The notes: generated by a model not told the origin, from the sequence alone. Positions 53,760-63,466 are shown, counted from the stretch's first letter. The stretch is DNA of 64,000 bases from Glaciecola blandensis (GCF_031846165.1 NZ_JAVRIE010000002.1:620001-684000), one strand, 5' to 3'. A program made the numbers and translations.

Positions 53760-55790
53760 ATGACCGCACTTTCTCAGGTTGATCACCTGCCAAAATTTTC
53801 AGAAATTCAAACGCAAGATATCGTACCAGACATTAAAAAAGCGATTGCCGATTGCAAGCTTGTTATCGATGAAGTTGTGGCTGCTGGCATAGCAACATAT
53901 GCTGAAGTGGTCGAGAGAATTGAACATAGCGACGACGTTCTAAGTAAAATGTGGTCGCCTATTGGTCATATGAATTCGGTCGTTAGTAGTGATGCTTTGC
54001 GTGAAGCGCATGATGCTTGTTTGCCTTTTTTATCGGAATACGGCACTTGGGTTGGCCAACATCAGGGCTTGTTTGCCTTATATCAGAAGCTAAAGCAAAG
54101 TGACGAGTTTTCCGGCTTGAATGAGGCTCAACAAAAGGTTGTCAATAATGCGATTCGTGATTTCACGCTGTCAGGCGTTGCTTTGCCAGATGATCAGAAA
54201 AAACGATATGCCGAGATCAAAAGTAAGCTATCTGAGCTGTCTTCTCGTTTTGGTAATAATGTCATGGATGCGACGATGGCTTGGACCAAACTGGTTGAAG
54301 ATGAGACACAACTCGCAGGCCTGCCAGATTCAGCAAAGGCAGCGGCAAAACAAGCTGCAGCAGGCAAAGAGCAAAATGGCTTTTTGTTTACCCTCGATAT
54401 TCCCAGCTACTTACCCGTGATGTTGTATGCGGATAATGAAGCGTTACGTGAAGAAATGTACAAAGCATACAGCACCAAAGCATCAGACCAAGGACCCAAT
54501 GCAGGAGAGTTCGATAACGCAGCCACAATTGATGAAATATTACGATTGAAGCAAGAACTCGCGGCTATCTTAGGGTTTGAAAATTATGCTGAACTGTCAT
54601 TGGCAACAAAAATGGCAGAGTCGACTCAGCAAGTGACCGACTTTTTAGAAGACCTCGCAGCTAAATCTAAGCCACAGGCACAAAGTGAGTTACAGGAAAT
54701 CGTTGAGTTTGCTAGTACTAACTATCAAAAAGCTGACCTAAAGCCATGGGATTACACCTATTACGGAGAAAAACTCAAACAAGAAAAGTATTCAATATCG
54801 GATGAGGAGTTACGTCCGTACTTTCCTGAAGGTAGAGTGGTGAAGGGCTTATTTGAAGTTGTTTCTCGTTTGTATAACATGCGCATTAAAGCTGTAGAAG
54901 ACGTCGATGTGTGGCACAAAGACGTTAGCTTTTACGAAATCTACGATGTGAATAATACCTTGCGTGGTTCATTCTATTTAGACTTGTATGCTCGTGAGAA
55001 AAAGCGTGGCGGCGCATGGATGGATGAGTGTCGTGTGCGCAGACGTTTGCCGGATGGTTCGTTGCAACTACCCGTAGCTTATCTCACATGTAATTTTAAT
55101 GGTCCTGTTGATGGTAAACCCGCTCTCTTCACTCATGACGAAGTCGTTACTTTATTCCACGAGTTTGGTCACGGTATCCACCATATGCTAACCCAAATTG
55201 AAGCTGGTGGTGTTTCCGGAATCAATGGCGTGGCTTGGGATGCAGTTGAGCTTCCTAGTCAATTCTTAGAGAATTGGTGTTGGCAGCCAGAAGCTTTGAG
55301 TTTTATCTCAGGACACTATGAGACCGGGGACGCCTTACCCAATGACCTACTTGATAAAATGTTAGCGGCGAAGAATTATCAATCAGCAATGCAAATGGTA
55401 CGTCAGCTTGAATTCAGTCTGTTTGATTTCCGTTTGCACCAAGGCAAGGAGCCAAATAAGTCAGTACAGCAAGTACTAGACGATGTAAGACGGGAAGTTG
55501 CTGTCGTTATTCCACCTTCATTCAATAAGTTCCAGAATAGTTTTGGTCATATTTTTGCGGGCGGATACGCGGCTGGATATTACAGCTACAAATGGGCGGA
55601 AGTGCTCTCTGCTGATGCATTTGGTCGTTTTGAAGAAGAGGGGATTTTCAACCAGCAAACGGGTAATGATTTCTTATCGAATATACTGGAAATGGGTGGT
55701 AGCAAAGAACCCATGGAATTATTCGTTGCATTTCGCGGCCGTGAACCAAAGGTCGATGCTCTGCTGCGCCATTCAGGTATTGCTGCATGA
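53760..55790 (+). CDS. prlC: Oligopeptidase A (M3 metallopeptidase)
   Basis: This 676-residue zinc peptidase (E. coli 680) degrades short peptides, including cleaved signal peptides, in the cytoplasm. The zinc site is FHEFGHGIHH at about 466-470, with the third ligand Glu downstream (WDAVELPSQFLENW). FSLFDFRLHQ and FAGGYAAGYYSYKW are the substrate-binding C-terminal features. The ATG at 53760 follows AAAGAG. Its last 4 bp overlap the next gene. Confidence 0.96.
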   Translation: MTALSQVDHLPKFSEIQTQDIVPDIKKAIADCKLVIDEVVAAGIATYAEVVERIEHSDDVLSKMWSPIGHMNSVVSSDALREAHDACLPFLSEYGTWVGQHQGLFALYQKLKQSDEFSGLNEAQQKVVNNAIRDFTLSGVALPDDQKKRYAEIKSKLSELSSRFGNNVMDATMAWTKLVEDETQLAGLPDSAKAAAKQAAAGKEQNGFLFTLDIPSYLPVMLYADNEALREEMYKAYSTKASDQGPNAGEFDNAATIDEILRLKQELAAILGFENYAELSLATKMAESTQQVTDFLEDLAAKSKPQAQSELQEIVEFASTNYQKADLKPWDYTYYGEKLKQEKYSISDEELRPYFPEGRVVKGLFEVVSRLYNMRIKAVEDVDVWHKDVSFYEIYDVNNTLRGSFYLDLYAREKKRGGAWMDECRVRRRLPDGSLQLPVAYLTCNFNGPVDGKPALFTHDEVVTLFHEFGHGIHHMLTQIEAGGVSGINGVAWDAVELPSQFLENWCWQPEALSFISGHYETGDALPNDLLDKMLAAKNYQSAMQMVRQLEFSLFDFRLHQGKEPNKSVQQVLDDVRREVAVVIPPSFNKFQNSFGHIFAGGYAAGYYSYKWAEVLSADAFGRFEEEGIFNQQTGNDFLSNILEMGGSKEPMELFVAFRGREPKVDALLRHSGIAA

Positions 55791-56515
55791 GTAAGGCAAA
55801 ACACAGCGATATTTCGGTATCAGCGGAAGCGTTTGCAAGTCTGTACGACCGGGTCTGTAAACGCAAAGTCAGTGAAGCGATGGTACAGGAACTGATTTCA
55901 AAGCCCGCATCAGATAAAGAGATCCTTTCAATTTCAGATGATCGTTTTTTGGCCGAGTTTACCAAAAAGGTCTTCCAATCTGGTTTTGTTTGGCGGGTTG
56001 TGAGACAGAAATGGCCTGACTTTGAAGAGGTATTTTTTGGCTTCGATATAGACAAAATATTATTGATGCCAGATGAAATGCTGGAACAGAAAGCCTCGAA
56101 TCCAGCTATTATCCGCAATTTCAATAAGGTGAAAACGATACGTGAAAATGCCTTAATGATAGATGATGTGCGTCGTCAGCACGGAAGTTTTGCAAAATTC
56201 GTGGCTAGTTGGCCGAAGGATGATGTTGTGGGCTTGTGGGAGTTTTTGAAGAAAAACGGCGCACGATTAGGCGGCAATACAGGACCTTATGCGCTGCGAA
56301 TGCTTGGTATCGATACGTTTTTACTCAGCCGAGACGTTGAAGCCTATTTTGTTGAACACGGCTTAATTACTGGATCTGTGCGCTCAAAGCGCAGCCTGAA
56401 AACCATCCAAGACACCTTTTTGACTTGGCAACAGGAAAGTGGATTATCATTTCAAGAGCTCAGTCAAATTGTGTCGTACAGTTGTGGCGATAATTATGTA
56501 GGTATGGCAAATTAG
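55787..56515 (+). CDS. DNA-3-methyladenine glycosylase I-like (Tag family, divergent)
   Basis: This 242-residue protein aligns with the core of Tag: FLAEFTKKVFQSGFVWRVVRQKWPDFEEVFFGFD matches the helix pair after the active site in the family, and NPAIIRNFNKVKTIRENA matches the following conserved helix. The N-terminal Cys and His zinc ligands and the YHDxEWG segment of true Tag are not visible, so zinc binding and substrate may differ. It starts inside the prlC stop (ATGA), so the two are co-translated. It probably repairs alkylated bases. Confidence 0.75.
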   Translation: MSKAKHSDISVSAEAFASLYDRVCKRKVSEAMVQELISKPASDKEILSISDDRFLAEFTKKVFQSGFVWRVVRQKWPDFEEVFFGFDIDKILLMPDEMLEQKASNPAIIRNFNKVKTIRENALMIDDVRRQHGSFAKFVASWPKDDVVGLWEFLKKNGARLGGNTGPYALRMLGIDTFLLSRDVEAYFVEHGLITGSVRSKRSLKTIQDTFLTWQQESGLSFQELSQIVSYSCGDNYVGMAN

Positions 56516-56558
56516 CCAATAGATCGTCAATCGTAATTTATTTGCTTAAAAGGATTTA

Positions 56559-57218
56559 GTGCCGGTGAAACGCGGGAACAAAGAAGTTAATCAGCAAGAA
56601 CACGATCAGCAAGAAACTAATCAGCACTTGCAATTAACCTGTGTTGCCTTAACTAAATCCTATCAAAACACACTTGTATTTCGTCAACTAAACGTAGTAT
56701 TTGAAGCTCAAAATAATCTGTTAGTAGGTAAAAATGGAAGTGGTAAATCTACTCTCTTACGAATTATAGCGGGTTTAGAGCAAGCAAATTCAGGTTCATT
56801 AAATTGGACTCTAAAACAGGCGCCGCGTGTCGCGCTTGCCAGCGAATCCGTGCTACCCCCCGATGTATTTACCGCCAACGAAGTTTTCGATTTACTGCTG
56901 CGCTATCAAAACTTCAATACGCAAAAGCAAGGCGAGTTAGTCGCTGCGCTTGGCTTTGAAGCATTTCTTAATCGACGTATTGATGAACTTTCTTCAGGCT
57001 CACTTAAAAAGCTTTTGCTTATCTGTGCCATTGCGCAGCAAAGTGATGTCTTACTGCTGGATGAACCCTTTGCTAACTTAGATGAGCAGAGTAAATCGGT
57101 GGTCAAAAAGGTTGTTTCAGAAGATTCTCGCTTCAAGATCATTGTCGACCATCACCAATTGCTTGAAGGTTTGCAGGTGGTTCATCTCGATGCAAACAAC
57201 ACCTCATCGCCTTCATGA
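56559..57218 (+). CDS. ABC transporter ATP-binding protein
   Basis: This 219-residue ATPase has Walker A VGKNGSGKSTLLRIIAGLE, a signature variant LSSGSLKK in place of LSGGQ, Walker B DVLLLDEPFANLDE and the H-loop IIVDHHQ. The N-terminal 25 residues are Gln/Glu/His-rich. It starts with GTG at 56559 after AAAAGGA. It overlaps the membrane gene downstream by 4 bp, so the two form one exporter-type unit. Substrate is unknown. Confidence 0.88.
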   Translation: MPVKRGNKEVNQQEHDQQETNQHLQLTCVALTKSYQNTLVFRQLNVVFEAQNNLLVGKNGSGKSTLLRIIAGLEQANSGSLNWTLKQAPRVALASESVLPPDVFTANEVFDLLLRYQNFNTQKQGELVAALGFEAFLNRRIDELSSGSLKKLLLICAIAQQSDVLLLDEPFANLDEQSKSVVKKVVSEDSRFKIIVDHHQLLEGLQVVHLDANNTSSPS

Positions 57219-58099
57219 TTAGCGCCACCAAAATTCCTAGCTTTAACGCGTTAATGACGCGAAAGACAAAACGCTTTATTCAGAATAATCGCCAGTTGTA
57301 CCGTTTTTTTATCGGCTTTATGTTTTTTATGGGTCCGATAGCGGGGGCTGCTATGTTGTTTTTTGCTCCCCTACTTGGATATCTGTTTGTCACTGCTGAG
57401 GGTTTTTGGGTCCACTTGGGCTTGAGTGCAATTATTGCGGCCTTCAGTTTGATCCTAGTGCAGTTCTATTTTATTTACTGGCAGAGCAGCGAACTTCAGT
57501 TTTTACATTTAAATATGAATCAGAAAGCCGCTTTTTTAGCGCACCTGAAAGCCCTTATACAACGCTCATTGATCTTCCACTTTATGATACTTGCAGCGTT
57601 TTATCGCATTGACGTTGACCTGAAATCTGCGCTCTTTGTTATTCTCGCGTATAGCATATTTATCGCTATGTTTTACTGGCGTTATCGAACTTATCTAGGC
57701 AATCAGAATCGGTTTCAAGAGACGCTAAGTGCTTATGTATTTATGTTCGCTCAGAAAATCCGCTTTGTAAGAATTAAGATTGTTTTATTGTTAATGAGCT
57801 CTGGTGGATGGTTACGATTACTGCTGGTTTTTGGCACCTATGCTCTGTTGTTTAAATTGGCGAATAGTCGTATTGCTTGGGAATATTCAATCGGGATTGG
57901 TCTGACGTTATTATTGCTGAATCTCTTCTTCGTTCGGCAAACATTCAAACTCATTCTATCGAATATTCAGCGGACCGAAATGTTTTGGCTCACTTTAGGG
58001 CCTGCAGTTCTGGCGTCTTTATATCTAAAAGCGAAGATGTTCAGCATAGCATTGGCAGTCATCAACCTTCTTATTATTGTTGTAGCAACTTCCGCATAA
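57215..58099 (+). CDS. ABC transporter membrane subunit (unrecognised family)
   Basis: The 294-residue product has six to eight hydrophobic helices (FIGFMFFMGPIAGAAMLFF, LSAIIAAFSLILVQFYFIYW, WLRLLLVFGTYALLF, ALAVINLLIIVVATSA) and a basic N-terminus. I recognise no named family, but translational overlap with the ATPase gene makes it the likely permease of that ABC unit. It could export a peptide or modify the membrane; no partner gives a clue. Confidence 0.7.
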   Translation: MISATKIPSFNALMTRKTKRFIQNNRQLYRFFIGFMFFMGPIAGAAMLFFAPLLGYLFVTAEGFWVHLGLSAIIAAFSLILVQFYFIYWQSSELQFLHLNMNQKAAFLAHLKALIQRSLIFHFMILAAFYRIDVDLKSALFVILAYSIFIAMFYWRYRTYLGNQNRFQETLSAYVFMFAQKIRFVRIKIVLLLMSSGGWLRLLLVFGTYALLFKLANSRIAWEYSIGIGLTLLLLNLFFVRQTFKLILSNIQRTEMFWLTLGPAVLASLYLKAKMFSIALAVINLLIIVVATSA

Positions 58100-58162
58100 G
58101 CTAAGAGACCCTCAATAGTTTACGATGTCAGCTGGTTAATCAACGACTTACTACGTGTATTT

Positions 58163-59098
58163 ATGCGCGTTTTTAGCTACACTAAAGCGATACAAAATTC
58201 AGAATTTTCACTTTCTAAAAAGATTGCAGATACCATGGTCGTTAACGATAAAGATACAGGCGCTTCAAGCGCAGAAAGCAGCGATAACTTGCTTGATCAG
58301 CTCGATCAAATAAGTGCAGAAGCCGACAAGCCAAGTGAAATAGCTAGCAGCAGCGAGGGCGAGCAAACGCATTTTGGGTTCAAGCAGGTCGATAAGCAGC
58401 AAAAAGAATCCATGGTTGCTGATGTTTTTCATTCTGTTGCAGCCAAGTATGATGTGATGAATGACCTGATGTCCCTTGGTATCCATCGTTTATGGAAACG
58501 TTATACTATTGACAGTAGTGGTATTCGACCAGGTCAAAAGGTCTTAGATTTAGCCGGTGGAACCGGCGATCTTGCTGCGAAGTTTAGTCGCATTGTGGGT
58601 GAAACAGGGCAGGTGACCCTGGCCGATATCAATCATTCTATGTTGATGGTGGGAAAAGAGAAGCTCACTAACATGGGCATTTTGTCGAACTTAAATTATG
58701 TTCAAGCGAATGCTGAAGCACTACCTTTTCCAGACAATCACTTCAACCTAGTCACGATGGCCTTTGGTTTGCGTAACGTCACCGAAAAATCGAATGCGTT
58801 AGCATCTATTTTTCGAGTGCTTAAACCTGGTGGGCGTTTGTTGGTCCTTGAGTTCTCAAAACCAACAAGTGAAGCATTAAGTAAAATATACGACACTTAT
58901 TCATTTCACCTTTTGCCTAAGATGGGAAAACTAGTTGCCAATGACAGTGAAAGTTATCAGTATCTAGCCGAATCCATTCGCATGCACCCCGACCAAGAAA
59001 CGCTTGAAAATATGATGAAAGAAGTTGGTTTTGAACAAACCAGCTACACCAACCTTACAGGCGGCATCGTAGCCTTGCATCGTGGCTTTAAATTTTAG
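58163..59098 (+). CDS. ubiE: Ubiquinone/menaquinone C-methyltransferase UbiE
   Basis: The SAM-dependent methyltransferase domain (about residue 70 on) closely follows E. coli UbiE: VFHSVAAKYDVMNDLMSLGI, VLDLAGGTGDLAAKFSR (SAM site), YVQANAEALPFPDNHF and LKPGGRLLVLEFSKP. It methylates the quinone ring in ubiquinone and, where present, menaquinone synthesis. The frame from 58163 gives 311 residues, about 60 longer than E. coli UbiE (251), because of a Ser/Asp/Glu-rich N-terminus. A later ATG at 58235 would shorten this by 24. It leads the ubi cluster. Confidence 0.95.
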   Translation: MRVFSYTKAIQNSEFSLSKKIADTMVVNDKDTGASSAESSDNLLDQLDQISAEADKPSEIASSSEGEQTHFGFKQVDKQQKESMVADVFHSVAAKYDVMNDLMSLGIHRLWKRYTIDSSGIRPGQKVLDLAGGTGDLAAKFSRIVGETGQVTLADINHSMLMVGKEKLTNMGILSNLNYVQANAEALPFPDNHFNLVTMAFGLRNVTEKSNALASIFRVLKPGGRLLVLEFSKPTSEALSKIYDTYSFHLLPKMGKLVANDSESYQYLAESIRMHPDQETLENMMKEVGFEQTSYTNLTGGIVALHRGFKF

Positions 59099-59785
59099 AT
59101 GTATCAAGCACAGCTAGTGACAAGCGCCATTGAGTTTGGCATCAACAAACTACTTTCGTTCGATGATGAGAGCGGATTACTGCTTCAGCCACTGATCGGC
59201 AAAGAGTGCACCATACAACTGCACGAACTGCCATTCCCGCTGATTTTTCATTTTTATGATAATGACGGGAAAAAAGGGGTCAGTGTTAATTCTTCAGTCG
59301 CCCAGTCAAAACAAGCTGAAGGTGATCAAAAAACCGAGAAACTGACTAATGAACAATGTCGAATTTCATTGTCACTGTTCATCGTTAACGAGCTGAAAGA
59401 CACTAGCAATATCACGCGTTTGATTCGAGAAGAAAAACTCGATTTTGATGGCAACCTTCAAATCGCACAAAATCTTAGCGCATTGTTTAACGGCATTAAT
59501 ATCGATATTGAAGAAATTTTGTCTCAGCATCTCGGCGACCTTGCTGCCTACCATGCTGTTCAAACAGCAAACTCATTAGGTCACTTTATTAAGCACAACC
59601 ATAAATTAGCAATGAACGCGTTAAGTGATGCGCTACTAGATGAAAAGCGCCTTGCTGTTCGTCCCATTATGGTTGAAAACTTTATTCAGGAAGTTTCTGA
59701 GCTGCGAGATGGTGTTGCCCGTGCAGAGGCTCGCTTGCAACGTTTAGAAAAGCAAATACTTATAACACGCTCAAAGCAGAATTAG
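59099..59785 (+). CDS. ubiJ: Ubiquinone biosynthesis accessory factor UbiJ (SCP2 domain)
   Basis: The 228-residue protein starts directly after the ubiE stop. It has an N-terminal SCP2-like lipid-binding domain (VTSAIEFGINKLLSFDDES, IRLIREEKLDFDGNLQIAQNLSALF in its family position), then a helical tail with a coiled coil (SELRDGVARAEARLQRLEKQI). UbiJ binds polyprenyl-quinone intermediates and helps assemble the ubiquinone metabolon in the cytoplasm. A short Lys/Gln-rich insertion (about 60-78) makes it longer than E. coli UbiJ (201). Confidence 0.9.
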   Translation: MYQAQLVTSAIEFGINKLLSFDDESGLLLQPLIGKECTIQLHELPFPLIFHFYDNDGKKGVSVNSSVAQSKQAEGDQKTEKLTNEQCRISLSLFIVNELKDTSNITRLIREEKLDFDGNLQIAQNLSALFNGINIDIEEILSQHLGDLAAYHAVQTANSLGHFIKHNHKLAMNALSDALLDEKRLAVRPIMVENFIQEVSELRDGVARAEARLQRLEKQILITRSKQN

Positions 59786-59805
59786 TCAGAAGGAAAAGAA
59801 TCTCA

Positions 59806-61437
59806 GTGCGAATCGGTCGGTTTTATCACATTGGTAAGGTTTTATTGGAGCACGGCCTAGACGAGCTGATCCCAAGTCGTTTTCGACCTTGGTATATGCG
59901 CTTTGCTCGTAGATGCTTATTCTGGCTACCGAATAAACATAAAAGTGAATCAGAAGGCCGTCGCCTACGACTGGCACTAGAAACCTTAGGCCCGGTCTAT
60001 ATCAAATTTGGACAAATGCTGTCGACGCGTCGAGATTTACTGACACACGATATCGCAACTGAGCTAAGCATGCTGCAAGATAGCGTGCCTCCTTTCGACT
60101 CAGCACTTGCCGAAAAAACGATCATTGAAGCACTGGCGATACCAAGCTTGTCGGTTTTGTTCAGTGACTTTGAAAGCAAACCACTTGCGTCTGCCTCTAT
60201 TGCACAAGTACATACCGCCACCTTGAAAAGCGACAATAAACAAGTCGTTGTGAAGGTGCTTCGCCCTGGTATTAAGCAGACCATCGAAGCCGATGTTGAC
60301 TTATTAGAGAGCATCGCAGGTGTACTGCAGCGCTGGCTACCAGATGGCAAACGTTTACGCCCAATTGAGGTCGTTCGAGAGTATAAACGTACAATACTAG
60401 ATGAACTCGATTTACTAAGAGAGGCCGCCAACGGTATTCAAATTAAGCGCGCGTTTGAGGGCTCGGAAGCTTTGTATGTTCCTCATTTTTATAGTGATCA
60501 TTGTCGTAAAAATGTCATAGTCATGGAACGTGTATTTGGTATTCCAGTATCGGATGTTGATAGTCTTCGCGCTCAGAATACAAACATGAAATTACTCGCT
60601 GAGCGGGGTGTGGAAGTGTTTTTCACACAAGTTTTCAGAGACAGTTTCTTTCATGCAGACATGCACCCGGGTAACATTTTCGTGAGTCGCGAGCATCCTG
60701 AAAATCCGCTATATATTGGCATTGATTACGGCATTGTTGGTACGCTAAACAAAGAAGATAAGCGTTATTTAGCAGAAAACTTCATCGCGTTTTTTAATCG
60801 TGATTATCGTAAAGTAGCCGAGCTACATGCCGATTCGGGATGGGTACCGGCAGATACTAATATCGCCGACTTTGAAATGGCGATTCGAACAGTGTGCGAG
60901 CCAATATTCCAAAAGCCGCTCGAAGACATTAGCTTTGGCAATGTGCTGTTGCAACTGTTCAATACAGCAAGACGCTTCAATATGGTGGTCCAGCCGCAAC
61001 TTGTGCTCCTGCAAAAAACCTTGTTGTACGTAGAAGGCTTGGGCCGTCAACTGTATCCGCAATTAGATCTTTGGCAAACAGCAAAACCTTTCTTAGAAAA
61101 TTGGATGAAGGAGCAAGTAGGACCTAAGGCGATGTTTATGAAAGTAAAAGAAAATTTACCTTTCTGGACTGAGAAGTTGCCCGAAATGCCAGATCTATTG
61201 TATGACGGAATGAGGCAGTTAAAACGCATTCCAATAGAGCAGCAAAAGCACCACGAATTGCAAATCGAAGCCTTGAAAAGCACCCAGAAAGCACGCTTCT
61301 ATAGTCATTTAGCAGCAGCGTTCTCGGTTATCGCTGTGCTGATGTATTTGTTTGAAAAGCCGGCTTGGTGGAGTATATCGATAGGCGTGATTGGTACCTG
61401 TTGCTGGCTAATGTCATGGCGCAAACTGTCTAAATAA
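59806..61437 (+). CDS. ubiB: Ubiquinone biosynthesis regulatory ATPase UbiB
   Basis: The 543-residue protein (E. coli 546) is an ABC1/ADCK-type atypical kinase fold needed for ubiquinone synthesis. The KxGQ motif is in YIKFGQMLSTRRDL, the A-rich loop is PLASASIAQVHTA, and FFHADMHPGNIFV and YIGIDYGIVGTL give the catalytic and metal motifs. Two C-terminal membrane helices follow (LAAAFSVIAVLMYLF and ISIGVIGTCCWLMSW). It starts with GTG at 59806 after AAGGAAAAG. It ends the ubiE-ubiJ-ubiB cluster. Confidence 0.97.
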   Translation: MRIGRFYHIGKVLLEHGLDELIPSRFRPWYMRFARRCLFWLPNKHKSESEGRRLRLALETLGPVYIKFGQMLSTRRDLLTHDIATELSMLQDSVPPFDSALAEKTIIEALAIPSLSVLFSDFESKPLASASIAQVHTATLKSDNKQVVVKVLRPGIKQTIEADVDLLESIAGVLQRWLPDGKRLRPIEVVREYKRTILDELDLLREAANGIQIKRAFEGSEALYVPHFYSDHCRKNVIVMERVFGIPVSDVDSLRAQNTNMKLLAERGVEVFFTQVFRDSFFHADMHPGNIFVSREHPENPLYIGIDYGIVGTLNKEDKRYLAENFIAFFNRDYRKVAELHADSGWVPADTNIADFEMAIRTVCEPIFQKPLEDISFGNVLLQLFNTARRFNMVVQPQLVLLQKTLLYVEGLGRQLYPQLDLWQTAKPFLENWMKEQVGPKAMFMKVKENLPFWTEKLPEMPDLLYDGMRQLKRIPIEQQKHHELQIEALKSTQKARFYSHLAAAFSVIAVLMYLFEKPAWWSISIGVIGTCCWLMSWRKLSK

Positions 61438-61441
61438 ATGC

Positions 61442-61918
61442 TTATCGATTGTTGTTGATATTTGGCAGGCTTAACAGTCCTTCCTTAGTGATATAAATTG
61501 GAAAGAGAATGCCAGCGACATCCATTTTTGCTTCCAATACATAATTTAGGTCAGTTTTTCTTTTTTGCAGAATATCAGTGGCTAATCTCACGCCATTGAA
61601 CAAGCCCGCTTGCGCTTCGATAACAATGTCATCGCTGTCGTAAGCTTTCAATGTAGGTACTTGGTTAGTAACCCCAGAAAAAACATCATAACCCTCAACA
61701 CTCGCGTTATAAGATAAACCATTCACGACAATGTCAAAGTTATTCGGATTACTTACGTTTAAACCAATTTGGAAACGTAAATTGGTACCAGTGATTGGCA
61801 GTACTTTAAATGATGTCACGGTGACGACAGGCTCGTCGATGTTCGGATTAAGCGTTGCACAGCTTGAGAGGAACAAAATTGCCAACAGTACCGCAAAACT
61901 CCTTTTTGTTGTGAACAT
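61442..61918 (-). CDS. LEA type 2 (WHy-domain) lipoprotein
   Basis: The 158-residue lipoprotein has signal LLAILFLSSCATL (Cys20) and a WHy/LEA14-type beta-sandwich domain (FQIGLNVSNPNNFDIVVNGLSYNASVEG is spread over its first strands). It is short and converges with ubiB 4 bp away. Such proteins are linked to desiccation or envelope stress, but no specific role is known. Confidence 0.83.
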   Translation of the reverse strand: MFTTKRSFAVLLAILFLSSCATLNPNIDEPVVTVTSFKVLPITGTNLRFQIGLNVSNPNNFDIVVNGLSYNASVEGYDVFSGVTNQVPTLKAYDSDDIVIEAQAGLFNGVRLATDILQKRKTDLNYVLEAKMDVAGILFPIYITKEGLLSLPNINNNR

Positions 61919-62077
61919 TAAATTGATTCCTTTCTCTATATGACTGCAAATGGGCGTTGATAGTAACTTATGCTTTGTTTGTGCGCAATTTGCTTCCTTA
62001 AAATCATTTTGTACCCTATTGTTAAATCACACGTAAACTTATGACAAAATAAAAATTGATAAAATCAAAGGACGCTT

Positions 62078-63061
62078 ATGAAAACTAAAACACTTGCAGT
62101 ATGCACAACTTTCGCAGTTACGCTTGGGGCAATGCCGCTTCAGGCTCAAGATAAACCAGTGCAAGCCACTGACTTAGTGGAGATATTTGAGAAGCTTGGG
62201 GGTAAGCATCCGGGTTTTCGAAAAGCACACGCAAAGGGCATGTGCGCAACCGGTACATTTACTCCTGTAGCTAACGATGAGTTTGCTGGTGCGGCTTTGC
62301 TCAATAGTGGCCAGTTGCCAGTTACCATGCGCTTTTCTCTTGGTGGTGCGAATCCAGCCAGTGATGAAAGAGCACCAGGTACACGAGGTTTGGGCGTGCA
62401 AATAAAACTACCTGACGGTCGACTACATTATTTTACAGGTAATAACTTCCCAGTTTTCGCGGGTAAAGACCCAGAAACATTTTTTGGTTTCCTGTCTACA
62501 TTACTGCCGGATGAAAACGGCAAGTCTAACCCTGCAAAAACTATGGAATTTGTAAAGAATAATCCAAGTGTTCAAGCAAACGTGATGTGGAATAAAACAG
62601 CAAAAACACCTGCATCCTATGCAAATACGCAATTCTTTGGTCTACATACATTCTATTATGATAATGCAGATAAAGTTCGTACAAAATACCGCTGGGAAAT
62701 TGTGCCGACGCTAGGTGTGAAAACGCTAGAGAAGGATGAAGCAGCGAAGATGCCGGAAGCGTTTTTAGCTGATACTTTTGCCAAGCAATTGGCCGATGGT
62801 GAAGTGAGTTTTTCTATAGTGGCAAATATAGGTGAAGCTGAAGATACCGATGTAGACCCATCACAACAGTGGCCGGCAGATCGTCATCAAGTGACATTGG
62901 GTAAGTTAACAGTGTCTAGTGCTGGTTCAGATGTATGCAAGAATATTAATTTTGATCCAAACATTTTATCTGCAGGATTCAAATCAAGCGATGACCCAAT
63001 CTTGCGCATGCGATCTCCTGCCTATGCGGTATCATTCGGTAAGCGATTAAGTAATCAGTAG
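62078..63061 (+). CDS. Periplasmic catalase-family peroxidase (SrpA-like)
   Basis: The 327-residue protein has a signal peptide ending PLQAQD and a shortened catalase core. The distal His is in GFRKAHAKGMC. ARFSLGG-like TMRFSLGGANP, then NNFPVFAGKDP, and the proximal haem region DPILRMRSPAYAVSFGKR (Arg and Tyr ligand) follow. It lacks the C-terminal flavodoxin-like parts of large catalases. It probably destroys peroxides in the periplasm as a single-haem monomer. Confidence 0.87.
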   Translation: MKTKTLAVCTTFAVTLGAMPLQAQDKPVQATDLVEIFEKLGGKHPGFRKAHAKGMCATGTFTPVANDEFAGAALLNSGQLPVTMRFSLGGANPASDERAPGTRGLGVQIKLPDGRLHYFTGNNFPVFAGKDPETFFGFLSTLLPDENGKSNPAKTMEFVKNNPSVQANVMWNKTAKTPASYANTQFFGLHTFYYDNADKVRTKYRWEIVPTLGVKTLEKDEAAKMPEAFLADTFAKQLADGEVSFSIVANIGEAEDTDVDPSQQWPADRHQVTLGKLTVSSAGSDVCKNINFDPNILSAGFKSSDDPILRMRSPAYAVSFGKRLSNQ

Positions 63062-63073
63062 GCGAAAAAAGGG

Positions 63074-63466
63074 CTAGAGCTGCAAGAGCCTTTGTAAATA
63101 TCGTTTCAGCGGTGTTGGCAGCACAGTGATATTATCTGTGCTTGCCAACGACTGAATATGCAATATCTGATTGGCAAATTCGGCAAAACGTTGATCATTA
63201 TTACGATTCGACATTAATTCGGTATGCTTCCGCCAAAAAACAGATTGTTCCTTTTCTGGCTTTGCTTTTATAGTATGTAAGCGCTTCTTAATATAACTCG
63301 TCCACTCAGCTCGATAACTGTCTTCTAACCTTTCAGGCCAGGTGTTCAAGTCTTGTAGATCTTGTTCAAGATTGATGACGGGGTGGGGTTCATCCAAGAT
63401 ATAACGGAAGGCAAACAAAGTCAGGATATCTGCTGACTCAAGTTTTTTAGGTGAAGTATCTATCAT
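63074..63466 (-). CDS. Hypothetical protein
   Basis: This 130-residue, charged and helical product has no signal, membrane helix or motif I recognise (ADILTLFAFRYILDEPHPVI, then EEWTSYIKKRL-like and PTPLKRYLQRLLQL). It is on the same strand as the phosphatase gene, starting 18 bp after its stop, so they may be one operon. Confidence 0.65.
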   Translation of the reverse strand: MIDTSPKKLESADILTLFAFRYILDEPHPVINLEQDLQDLNTWPERLEDSYRAEWTSYIKKRLHTIKAKPEKEQSVFWRKHTELMSNRNNDQRFAEFANQILHIQSLASTDNITVLPTPLKRYLQRLLQL

